46,396 nt of DNA, taken from NCBI GenBank assembly GCA_937871985.1, contig CALMPB010000038.1:1-46396 (forward strand). Direction: 5' to 3'. The DNA comes from an uncultured Burkholderiaceae bacterium (GTDB lineage: Bacteria > Pseudomonadota > Gammaproteobacteria > Burkholderiales > Burkholderiaceae). Position numbers and translations under genes: made by a program. Below the pieces are notes generated by a model. That model saw only the letters and a program-made list of their open reading frames with translations. It was not told the origin of the DNA and ran no database searches. Of this stretch, positions 33,785-41,399 are shown piece after piece; position 1 is the stretch's first letter; each line of letters opens with the position of its first letter.

Positions 33785-33805
33785 GTTTACGGCTACGCTC
33801 ATCCC

Positions 33806-34789
33806 ATGACCGACATCTCCATCCTGGATCTCGTACGAATCCGCGAAGGCGGCGACGCCCGCCGCGCCCTGGACTGCGCCCGCGACCTGGCGCACCACGC
33901 CGAAGCCTGGGGCTATCGCCGTTTCTGGATGGCCGAACACCACAATATGTCGGGTATCGCCAGTGCGGCCACCTCGGTGGCCATCGGCCACGTCGCCGCC
34001 GGCACATCGACCATCCGCGTCGGCGCGGGCGGAGTCATGCTGCCCAATCATTCGCCCCTGGTCATCGCCGAACAATTCGGCACCCTCGAAGCCTTGTTTC
34101 CAGGACGCATCGACCTGGGCCTGGGCCGCGCGCCCGGCACCGACCAACTGACCCTGCGCGCCCTGCGGCGCAACCCCTCCAGCGCCGACGCCTTTCCCCA
34201 GGACGTCCTGGAACTGCAGGCCTACCTGGGTCCCGTCATGGAAGGACAGCGCATCCGGGCGGTGCCGGGCGCAAACAGCCACGTACCGTTGTGGATACTG
34301 GGCTCCAGTACCTTCGGCGCGACGCTGGCGGCGCAGCTTGGCCTGCCCTATGCCTTCGCCTCGCACTTCGCGCCGGACGCGCTCGATCTGGCGCTGGATA
34401 TCTATCGGGCGCGCTTCCAGCCGTCCGAGCAGCAAGACACCCCCCACGCCATGGTCGGCGTCAACATCATCGCGGCCGATACCGACGACGAAGCCAGGCG
34501 CCTGGCGACCACCCAGCAAATGTCGGTCACCGACATCTTCCGCGGCGCGCGCGGCCTCAGCCATCCCCCCATCGACGACATCGACGACTACTGGACGCCA
34601 ACCGAAAAAATCCAGGCCCAACGCATGCTGGCCTGCTCCATCATCGGCTCCCCCGCCACCGTGTCACGCGGCGTCGAGCAATTGCTGCAACGCACACAAG
34701 CCAATGAGCTCATGATCGTCTCCGACGTCTTCGATCACCAGAAACGGCTGCGCTCATACCAGCTCATCGCCGAGCTGTTCAAAGCCTGA
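33806..34789 (+). CDS. Luciferase-like flavin-dependent oxidoreductase (LLM class)
   Basis: A 327-residue member of the bacterial luciferase-like monooxygenase superfamily (YhbW-like subgroup), using FMNH2 supplied by another enzyme. It starts [13 protein letters not shown], has the FMN-related [74 protein letters not shown] block, and ends with the usual helical segment. The length is normal. Substrate unknown. A terminator-like hairpin sits just before the gene, so expression may be attenuated. Confidence 0.88.
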   Translation: MTDISILDLVRIREGGDARRALDCARDLAHHAEAWGYRRFWMAEHHNMSGIASAATSVAIGHVAAGTSTIRVGAGGVMLPNHSPLVIAEQFGTLEALFPGRIDLGLGRAPGTDQLTLRALRRNPSSADAFPQDVLELQAYLGPVMEGQRIRAVPGANSHVPLWILGSSTFGATLAAQLGLPYAFASHFAPDALDLALDIYRARFQPSEQQDTPHAMVGVNIIAADTDDEARRLATTQQMSVTDIFRGARGLSHPPIDDIDDYWTPTEKIQAQRMLACSIIGSPATVSRGVEQLLQRTQANELMIVSDVFDHQKRLRSYQLIAELFKA

Positions 34790-35239
34790 ACCAGGTTCCG
34801 CCACCGGCCGTCATGCCCCGCCCGGCCGCGACGCCGGCGCCCGGCGCTTGCGCCATGCCCCCGCATGCCTGGATCATCCGTCAGCGCCACGGCCCCGATC
34901 CCTCCCTCGGCATCCCTCACGAATCGCCTGGTTACAAGACAGCAGGGTATATACCAATACATATGTATTGACATGAAAATGGCGTATTTCTATCATTCCC
35001 CTATACAAGCCGGAACGCCCTGACGCCACCCTGTCGACGACGCTCCTGCGGCTTGCCGGGACACTCTTCCCGAAAACGGCCTGGAACCATCCCCGGGCTC
35101 GCCGGCGCCGCAAACCGCGCCGCCGGCAAGATCGTCGAAACACAAAAATTATTTCTATAAACAAGACCGGCGCGGCGCTGGCAAATCGATGCTGCCGCAG
35201 GTCTGGCAATCCATGCGCACTGCGCAAAACGGAGACAAC
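34790..35239 (+). other. 450-bp non-coding region with promoter and long leader of the MarR operon
   Basis: No gene is seen here. It includes the promoter/operator at 34946-34996, leaving a leader of about 235 nt before the transporter ATG at 35240. The leader is GC-rich to about 35130, with potential GCCGGC/GCCGGC-type pairings, then AT-rich (35140-35165). A leader this long could carry a regulatory RNA structure, but I recognise no known riboswitch. Confidence 0.45.
34946..34996 (+). promoter_or_regulatory. Promoter with two abutting palindromes (candidate MarR operator)
   Basis: GGTATATACC (34946-34955) abuts the perfect 16-bp palindrome CAATACATATGTATTG (34955-34970). The second overlaps a perfect -35 TTGACA (34968-34973); a 17-bp spacer and -10 TATCAT (34991-34996) follow. 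AT-rich palindromes of 16-20 bp near -35 are typical MarR sites, and a marR gene closes the downstream operon. Confidence 0.75.
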
Positions 35240-36481
35240 ATGTCAAGTTCCATCAAATTAACTGCCGAGGGGCTGGCAGGTTCCCAAACGGGGAAAAACC
35301 TGGCGATCCTGATGCTGTGCATGGCAGTCCTGGGCGAAATGTGCCTGGCCGCCGATTTCTACGGCTTCGCTTCGGTGCTGTCGCTGGTGTCGGGCAATCT
35401 GCATCTCACCGAGAGTGAAGCCGGCCTCGTTCAAGGGGCCTTCGGCGTTTCCTACGCCCTGGGCATGCTGTTCTGGGCGCCCCAGGGACGCAAGATGTCG
35501 TCGCGCACGCTGTACCTGATCGGCCTGGGCGGCAGCGGCGCCCTGATGATCGCGCAATCGTACGCCAACACATTCGCCGAACTGATCATATTGCGCCTGA
35601 TCATCGGCTTCTTCGACTCGGCCGTCTGGGTCGGATCCATGAAGATCGTCATGCAATGGTTTTCGCCCAAGCGCCAGGGCCTGATCATGGGCATCATCCT
35701 CGGCGCCTACTCGCTGGCCATCACCCTGGATTTCGCCCTGGGGCTGCCCTATGCCATGACGCACAGCTGGCGCGCGTTCTTCGTCGTGCTGGGCGTGCTG
35801 ACCCTGGCTGTAACCATTATTGCGCAGATCGTCGTACGCCCCGGCCCCTACGCCGACCCTCACGACAAAACCCCCGGCGCCGGCGTGTTCTCCGCCGTAT
35901 TCCGCTCCAAATGGGTCTGGGTCGGCATTCTGGGCATTTTCGGCGACCTGTTCTCGATCGCCGCCTGCGCCACCTGGGTCATTCCCGCCTACATCAAGAC
36001 GCAAGGCATGAATCCCGCCATGGCTCCCATGGTCGGCACCATCATGGGGCTGTCGCAAATCGTCTTCCTGCTCATCGGCGGCTACCTCAGCGACAAGCTT
36101 ACCCGTCCGGGCATGATCAAGGCCGGCGTCATTCTGACCCTGCTCTCGGCCCTGCTGTGCGTCACCACCACAATCTGGCCCATGCACATGAACATGCTGT
36201 TGCTGGTCGCCACCCTGTGCGGCGTGGGCGTGTTCAGCGGCGGCGCCATCTTCAGCCTGATCGGCGAAAAATACGGCTCGGACCTGGGCCCGTCGGCCGC
36301 CGGTTACGCGGAGATGGGCGGGGTGCTGGCCACTTTCGTCGCCCCGGCCCTGATGGGCGCGCTGCTTACGGCCACCCAGTCTTTCGCGGTTGCGTTCTGG
36401 TCGTTCGTCATCGTCGAAATCCTGGTCTTCATCGTCCTGGTCGTGCTGCTTCGGCCCGGCAATGCGCAGGCTGCGCACTGA
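35240..36481 (+). CDS. MFS transporter (probable substrate importer of the MarR operon)
   Basis: A 413-residue 12-TM major facilitator. It has SEAGLVQGAFGVSYALGMLFWAPQGRKMSSR for loop 2-3, a central loop near PYADPHDK, and a loop 8-9 repeat GGYLSDKLTRPG. The overall pattern resembles anion or aromatic-acid uptake carriers, not drug exporters. The ATG at 35240 has GGAG at 6 bp; an in-frame ATG at 35189 lacks a site. It is the first gene of an operon with a dioxygenase-like protein, a monooxygenase and MarR, so it probably imports their substrate. Confidence 0.87.
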   Translation: MSSSIKLTAEGLAGSQTGKNLAILMLCMAVLGEMCLAADFYGFASVLSLVSGNLHLTESEAGLVQGAFGVSYALGMLFWAPQGRKMSSRTLYLIGLGGSGALMIAQSYANTFAELIILRLIIGFFDSAVWVGSMKIVMQWFSPKRQGLIMGIILGAYSLAITLDFALGLPYAMTHSWRAFFVVLGVLTLAVTIIAQIVVRPGPYADPHDKTPGAGVFSAVFRSKWVWVGILGIFGDLFSIAACATWVIPAYIKTQGMNPAMAPMVGTIMGLSQIVFLLIGGYLSDKLTRPGMIKAGVILTLLSALLCVTTTIWPMHMNMLLLVATLCGVGVFSGGAIFSLIGEKYGSDLGPSAAGYAEMGGVLATFVAPALMGALLTATQSFAVAFWSFVIVEILVFIVLVVLLRPGNAQAAH

Positions 36482-36517
36482 CCGGTTCACACACGATAAA
36501 AGTCAAAGAGAAAATCT

Positions 36518-37531
36518 ATGGAAAAGAACACCTCAACCGCAACGCTGGCACCCCATGCCGGCGCCAGCGCCTCGTATTTCAATCCTCGCCGCCTGGGCCA
36601 CGTCAACCTCTGGGTCGAAGACATCCATGCTTCCGAGCGGTTCTACAACCAAGTCTGCGGGCTGAACGTAGAGTTCACCGAGCCCGACCTGATCGCCACG
36701 TTCCTGGGCACCGGCCACACGCCCCACGACCTGGGCATGATGCAGACCACCAAGGGCGTAAACCGGTACGGCCGCAACGGCCTGCTGCAGCTGCCCGGCA
36801 CCATCGGGCTCAAGCCCGGCCTGAACCACCTGGCCTGGGAACTTGAAAACGAGGCGGACCTGGTTCGCGCCTGGCGCGCCATGAAACAGGACGACGTGGA
36901 CATGGACATGACCGTCGACCACCAGGTGGCGCACAGCGTCTATATGTTCGATCCCGACGGCAACTACAACGAGTTCTACTGCGACACCGTCAAGGACTGG
37001 CGCAGCGTGCTCACCGGACCGATGGAACTGCTGACCAGCCACTGGGATCCGGACTCGGCGGAGCCTTTCACCGAAGGCCGCTACGACACCGACCCCACGA
37101 TACGGTATGTGGAGTCCGCCCCCATCCATCCCCAGCGCATCACGCACGCCGTACTGGAAACCAGCAATCTGGAGGCCATGACGGACTTCTATACCCGCAT
37201 CGCGGGCCTGACGATAGTGCGCCGGACCAACGATGTCGTCTATCTGCGGCCGGCGCTGAAAAACTACGGCCACGCCCTGGTGCTCGTAAAGGCCGATGCG
37301 CCATCCTTCCACCACGCCTCGTTCGAACTGGCTTCGCAGCAAGCTCTCGAAGCGTCCATAGCCAACCTGCGGAAACAAGGCCAGCGCATCACCATGGATA
37401 TCGACCTGCCCTGGAAACGTTCCTTCATGCTGGAGGACGTCGACGGCCTGCAAACCGAATGGTATGTATCCCGCCCCGCTCCGATAGCGCTGGCCGATCG
37501 CGGCGCGGTGCCGCTGGCCGCCTCCGTCTGA
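36518..37531 (+). CDS. Two-domain VOC protein (type I extradiol dioxygenase-like)
   Basis: A 337-residue vicinal-oxygen-chelate protein with two domains (about 22-160 and 203-318), laid out like type I extradiol ring-cleavage dioxygenases. Domain 1 has H28 (LGHVNLWV), H104 (LNHLAWELE) and E152 (YNEFYCD). Domain 2 has H210 (ITHAVLET), H266 (FHHASFEL) and E314 (LQTEWYV). Thus both halves carry a complete His-His-Glu metal set, whereas classical two-domain extradiol enzymes keep it in one. It may cleave the ring of a dihydroxy-aromatic made by the next gene's monooxygenase, 7 bp downstream. ATG at 36518 with AAAGAG. Confidence 0.87.
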   Translation: MEKNTSTATLAPHAGASASYFNPRRLGHVNLWVEDIHASERFYNQVCGLNVEFTEPDLIATFLGTGHTPHDLGMMQTTKGVNRYGRNGLLQLPGTIGLKPGLNHLAWELENEADLVRAWRAMKQDDVDMDMTVDHQVAHSVYMFDPDGNYNEFYCDTVKDWRSVLTGPMELLTSHWDPDSAEPFTEGRYDTDPTIRYVESAPIHPQRITHAVLETSNLEAMTDFYTRIAGLTIVRRTNDVVYLRPALKNYGHALVLVKADAPSFHHASFELASQQALEASIANLRKQGQRITMDIDLPWKRSFMLEDVDGLQTEWYVSRPAPIALADRGAVPLAASV

Positions 37532-37538
37532 ACCAAGC

Positions 37539-38708
37539 ATGGACAACACAATGAGCAAAAAACTGACTGCAATCATCGCCGGCGGCGGACTGGGCGGGCT
37601 GGCGACCGCCGCCGCGCTGGCCAGAACCGGCTGGGACGTTACCGTTTACGAGCGGCAAAGCGAACTGCGCGCCTCAGGCTCCGGAATCTACATCTGGGAA
37701 AACGGGCTCAAGGTGCTCGAAACCCTGGGCGCCTACGACCATGCCGTCGAAGGGGCGTTCCGGGGCACGCATTTCGAGCAGCGCGACAACCGCAACCAGG
37801 TCATCGAGTCGGCGGCCATCCCCCCAGACCGGCGGCTGATCACCACCGAACGCCGCCAGTTGCTGGCCGCCCTGCGCGACGCCGCATTGGGAGCCGGCGT
37901 CCGCATCCAGACCAACGCCGAGGTCATCGGCGCGACACCCCGGGGCGAACTGCAATTCGCCTCGGGCGAGACCGTCCGGGCCGATCTGGCCGTGGGCGCC
38001 GACGGCATCTGGTCGAAAGTGCGGCAGGCACTGGGGCTGGAGCAACTGCACGAGCAATCGCTGGAAGGCGCGCTGCGCACCATGATTCCCGCCAGGGAAG
38101 GCGATATTCCCGCCGCCGACGCCAGCAAATACATCGAGAACTGGAACGGCACGCGCCGCCTGCTGATCACTCCGGTCAATCAAAACATCACCTATCTGGC
38201 CCTGACCTGCCCGCACACCGACGACAAGGCCAGGAACACCATCATCGACAAAAAGCTCTGGAGCGCGGATTTCCCGCAATGGGCGCATCTGATCGATCGC
38301 ATCGGATCCGAAGTCTCCTGGGGTGTGTACAGCGTCATCAAATGCCGCGCCTGGTCGTCGGGCCGAACGGTCATCCTGGGCGATGCCGCGCACGCCCAGC
38401 CGCCCAACCTGGGGCAAGGCGGCGGCATGGCCATGCAAAACGGGCTGGCGCTGGCCACCGTGCTGCAGAACGTCTCGACGCAGCAGGCCATCCCCGACGC
38501 GCTCGAACAATGGGAGCGCAACGAAAGGGATATTGTCGAGCACTGCCAGAAATGGTCGACACTGTACGGCGAAGTCACTTTTCTGCCCGACGAAGTCCGC
38601 AGCATGGTCATCCGCAACGCCATGGCCAACCCCTGGGTGGCCAGCCAGATTTTCCGCGCGGCGAATCATACGCCCACCGGCTCGGAGCGCGTGCCGGCCG
38701 AGGTCTGA
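37539..38708 (+). CDS. FAD-dependent aromatic monooxygenase
   Basis: A 389-residue single-component flavoprotein hydroxylase (PHBH fold). It has the FAD site IIAGGGLGGLATAAALARTG, VTVYERQSELRASGSGIYIWENGLKVLETLGA, the DG motif VGADGIWSKVR, and the GD motif VILGDAAHAQPPNLGQGGGMAMQNGLALA. The GSGIYIWENGLKVLE stretch reminds me strongly of 2-methyl-3-hydroxypyridine-5-carboxylate oxygenase, which hydroxylates and opens a pyridine ring; I made this comparison from memory. It should hydroxylate a phenol or hydroxypyridine with NAD(P)H and O2. The start may be at 37539 or 37551 (MSKK). Confidence 0.92.
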   Translation: MDNTMSKKLTAIIAGGGLGGLATAAALARTGWDVTVYERQSELRASGSGIYIWENGLKVLETLGAYDHAVEGAFRGTHFEQRDNRNQVIESAAIPPDRRLITTERRQLLAALRDAALGAGVRIQTNAEVIGATPRGELQFASGETVRADLAVGADGIWSKVRQALGLEQLHEQSLEGALRTMIPAREGDIPAADASKYIENWNGTRRLLITPVNQNITYLALTCPHTDDKARNTIIDKKLWSADFPQWAHLIDRIGSEVSWGVYSVIKCRAWSSGRTVILGDAAHAQPPNLGQGGGMAMQNGLALATVLQNVSTQQAIPDALEQWERNERDIVEHCQKWSTLYGEVTFLPDEVRSMVIRNAMANPWVASQIFRAANHTPTGSERVPAEV

Positions 38709-38814
38709 ACTCGTCTATACTTTCTGCGCTGCCAGCACTCAGGCGCGCGTGGCAGCATCAAACGGAGCGGTAAACCCGCTCCGCCCCAGCCTCCAACCCC
38801 TCACATAGCGATGC

Positions 38815-39270
38815 ATGCCCAATAAAGCCCCCGCCATGCCCGATTCGAAACTGGAACACAATATTGCGTTCCAGATGGCGTCGATCATCTACCGGCTCGA
38901 TCAGGATCTGCGCGACACCATACTGCGCAAGCTGGATCTGACGTATGTGCATTTTCGAGTGCTGCAATACCTGTACGAAAAAGACGGACAGAAAATCGGC
39001 GATATCGCCGTGGCCATCGTCGTGCGCCAGCCCGTGCTCAGCCGCGTCATCGACCAGATGGAAGAACGCTCGCTGGTCAAGCGCCGGGCCGACCCCTCCG
39101 ACAACCGGCTGATGCGGGTCTACCTTAGCACCAAGGGCAAGGCATGCTACAAAGAAGCCTGGCCGCCCGCCCACGACATGATCGACCACACCCTGCGCAA
39201 TTTCGATGCGCAAGAGCGGGACACTCTCCTGCGCCTGCTGTCGAAAATGGCCGGCAATATTTTCGGTTGA
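38815..39270 (+). CDS. MarR-family transcriptional regulator
   Basis: A 151-residue MarR-type winged-helix repressor. LDLTYVHFRVLQYLYEKDGQKIGDIAVAIVVRQPVLSRVIDQMEERSLVKRRADPSDNRLMRVYLSTKGK is the classic HTH plus wing (about residues 40-108) including the DxR-type wing. It lies 106 bp after the monooxygenase and is probably the local repressor acting on the palindromes at 34946-34970. A likely effector is the aromatic substrate. M8 at 38836 is an alternative start. Confidence 0.92.
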   Translation: MPNKAPAMPDSKLEHNIAFQMASIIYRLDQDLRDTILRKLDLTYVHFRVLQYLYEKDGQKIGDIAVAIVVRQPVLSRVIDQMEERSLVKRRADPSDNRLMRVYLSTKGKACYKEAWPPAHDMIDHTLRNFDAQERDTLLRLLSKMAGNIFG

Positions 39271-39274
39271 GTCC

Positions 39275-39508
39275 ATGAACCCCGAAGACCTCGAGTTGCT
39301 CGTGACCCGCAGCATGCCCTACGGCAAATACAAGGGACGGCTCATCGCCGACCTGCCCGGCCACTACCTGAACTGGTTCGCCCGCGAAGGCTTTCCCAAG
39401 GGGGAAATCGGCCGCCTGCTGCAGCTCATGCAGGAACTCGACCACAACGGGCTGAAGCCTTTGCTGGATCCGCTGCGCAAGCCGGCCAAGCCTCAAAGCC
39501 CGGAATAG
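39275..39508 (+). CDS. DUF3820 family protein
   Basis: A 77-residue protein of the DUF3820 family (also catalogued as a putative quorum-sensing-regulated virulence factor family). The signature is MPYGKYKGRLIADLPGHYLNWFAREGFPKGEIGRLLQLMQEL. The ATG at 39275 lies 4 bp after the marR stop, so it is probably co-transcribed; there is no evidence that its function is linked to MarR. Biochemical role unknown. Confidence 0.85.
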   Translation: MNPEDLELLVTRSMPYGKYKGRLIADLPGHYLNWFAREGFPKGEIGRLLQLMQELDHNGLKPLLDPLRKPAKPQSPE

Positions 39509-39622
39509 GCCCCACGCGGCCGCCAAACGGGTGGATCCGGGCAATTCTGTCAGGCAAGGGAAATCCCTAATCATCTTGGTATAAGATTCACACTTGTCTT
39601 TGCCCGAAACAACAAGCACATA

Positions 39623-41173
39623 ATGCCAAGCACCGCATCCCCTGAAACATCTCTCCCTCCAACCGGCAACGCCGCCCTTTCTCCCGGCGAAATCCGCTCC
39701 GTCGTCGTCGGGCTGATGCTGGCCATTTTGCTGGGAGCCCTCGATCAAACCATAGTTGCCGTATCGCTGCCGATGATGGCCGCCGATCTGCATGGCGTCG
39801 ATCTCCTGGCCTGGGTCGTGTCCGGATACTTGATCGCCGTTGCCGTGGCCACGCCCATCTACGGCAAGCTGGGCGACCTGTACGGACGGCGCGTCATGCT
39901 CTCGAGCGCCATCGGCATTTTCCTGGTTACGTCGGTGCTTTGCGCGTTGTCGACCAGCATGCCCATGCTGGTCGGTTCGCGGATCCTGCAAGGCATCGGC
40001 GGCGGCGGGTTGATTTCCGTCGCCCAGGCCACGATTGCCGATGTGGTTTCACCGCGCGAGCGCGGACGCTACCAAGGCTATATCAGCACCTCGTTCGCCA
40101 TCGCCAGCGTCGTCGGGCCTCTGGCCGGAGGCCTGCTGACCGAATTCGTGTCGTGGCGCTGGGTGTTCTGGATCAACCTGCCTTTGGGGCTGCTGGCGCT
40201 GGTCATCTCCTACAAAGCCCTGACGCGCCTGAGCGTGCCGCACATCAAGCGTCCCATCGATATCCTGGGCGCGCTCCTGCTGATCATCGGTCTGACTGCC
40301 CTGCTGATCGCCGTCACGTTCATCGGACAAGGCGACGGCTGGCTGGAACCGCGCAACGTCGCGCTGTTCGGCATCGCCATTTGCGCCATGGCGGGCTTCG
40401 TCTGGCAGGAACGACGCGCGGCCGAACCCATCATTCCGCTGCAGCTGTTGAGCAATCCCATCGTGTCATGCTCCTGCACCATCCTGCTGATCGCCTTCGT
40501 CCAGGTCATCGCGCTTTCGGTGCTGATTCCCCTGCGCCTGCAAATGCTGACCGACAGCGGTGCGGACGGCGCGGCCTACCAACTGATGCCGCTGTCACTG
40601 GCCATTCCCATCGGCGCGTACATAGGCGGCACCATCATGACCCGCACCGGGCTCTACAAGCAGATCCAGCTCGTGGGCGCAATCCTTGTCCCCATAAGCG
40701 TGGCCTCGCTTGCCCTGCTCGATGCGAACGCCGTAGTCCTGAACATCCTGGTCACCGTCGTGGCGGGCCTGAGCATAGGCCTGCAATTGCCCACATCCAC
40801 TGTCGCGGCCCAGAATGCCGTCCAGCACCGGCATCTTGGCATCGTCACGGCCATCAGCGCGTTCAGCCGCTCGCTGGGCGCGGCCATGGGCATTGCCGTC
40901 CTGATGGCCATTCTGTTCGCGGCGCTGCATTCGCACGCTCCCGCCTCGTTCTCCGCCGTGCCCGGCGCCGATCTGATCCGCCAGATGGTGGGCGACGTGG
41001 GCGTGCCGCCCGACGCCGCAATCCGTCAGCAGCTCGCCGAGCCGGCGACCGATGCCTTCAGGATCGTATTCCTGCTGTCCGCCCTGCTGGGAGTGGTTTC
41101 GATCGTGCTGGGGCTGCTGATTCCGGCCAAGCCGCTCAGCGAAGAAGCGCCCAAACCCGTATTCAGCGAATAA
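39623..41173 (+). CDS. MFS drug/metabolite exporter, DHA2 (EmrB/QacA) type
   Basis: A 516-residue 14-TM exporter. The TM1 motif LLGALDQTIVAVSLPMMAADL is diagnostic of the DHA2 group, followed by YLIAVAVATPIYGKLGDLYGRR (loop 2-3), RILQGIGGGGLISVAQATIADVVSPRERGRYQGY (motif C region) and WRWVFWINLPLGLLAL. It should expel hydrophobic drugs or metabolites by proton antiport. No membrane-fusion partner is adjacent. A TGG-TATAAG extended -10-like element at about 39577-39585 may be its promoter. It is followed by repeats and a terminator. Confidence 0.92.
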   Translation: MPSTASPETSLPPTGNAALSPGEIRSVVVGLMLAILLGALDQTIVAVSLPMMAADLHGVDLLAWVVSGYLIAVAVATPIYGKLGDLYGRRVMLSSAIGIFLVTSVLCALSTSMPMLVGSRILQGIGGGGLISVAQATIADVVSPRERGRYQGYISTSFAIASVVGPLAGGLLTEFVSWRWVFWINLPLGLLALVISYKALTRLSVPHIKRPIDILGALLLIIGLTALLIAVTFIGQGDGWLEPRNVALFGIAICAMAGFVWQERRAAEPIIPLQLLSNPIVSCSCTILLIAFVQVIALSVLIPLRLQMLTDSGADGAAYQLMPLSLAIPIGAYIGGTIMTRTGLYKQIQLVGAILVPISVASLALLDANAVVLNILVTVVAGLSIGLQLPTSTVAAQNAVQHRHLGIVTAISAFSRSLGAAMGIAVLMAILFAALHSHAPASFSAVPGADLIRQMVGDVGVPPDAAIRQQLAEPATDAFRIVFLLSALLGVVSIVLGLLIPAKPLSEEAPKPVFSE

Positions 41174-41180
41174 ACGAAAG

Positions 41181-41336
41181 AAATGCCCCCACGCTGCGCC
41201 GCTACGCGGCTTGCTGCCCCCCCGAGGGGGCACTTTTTGCCTTGGGGCGGCCCGGCGCAAAAAATGCCCCCACGCTGCGCCGCTACGCGGCTTGCTGCCC
41301 CCCGAGGGGGCGTTTTTGCCTTGGGGCGGCCCGGCG
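41181..41336 (+). repeat. Two tandem copies of a GC-rich intergenic repeat (period 81 bp)
   Basis: Copy 1 (41181-41257) and copy 2 (41262-41336) are nearly identical: each starts AAATGCCCCCACGCTGCG, contains GCCGC-TAC-GCGGC, then a C-run/GAGGGGGC hairpin followed by five T, and ends TTGGGGCGGCCCGGCG. They differ by one C in the C-run and a CAC/CG change. The hairpin-plus-T part looks like a terminator. Elements of this type are, to my knowledge, scattered between genes in Bordetella, Achromobacter and Comamonadaceae relatives. Confidence 0.85.
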
Positions 41337-41340
41337 GCAA

Positions 41341-41370
41341 AAAAAACCGCGGCATCTGCCGCGGTTTTTT
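41341..41370. terminator. Bidirectional rho-independent terminator (exporter / rpoD)
   Basis: AAAAAACCGCGGCA and TGCCGCGGTTTTTT are perfect complements around TC: a GC stem with A-run before and T-run after, functional from both strands. It lies 29 bp after the rpoD stop and after the exporter gene. Confidence 0.93.
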
Positions 41371-41399
41371 ATTGGGGGGAAACTACATGCCCCGGTCGT

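Noticed and set aside
32399..34621. A 740-codon minus-strand frame across the GGDEF end, the MFS gene and the luciferase-like gene
   Set aside because: It is the complement or alternate frame of three recognised genes; composition is not protein-like.
41181..41336. Possible CRISPR array
   Set aside because: Only two units, directly adjacent with no variable spacers, and no cas genes in the window.
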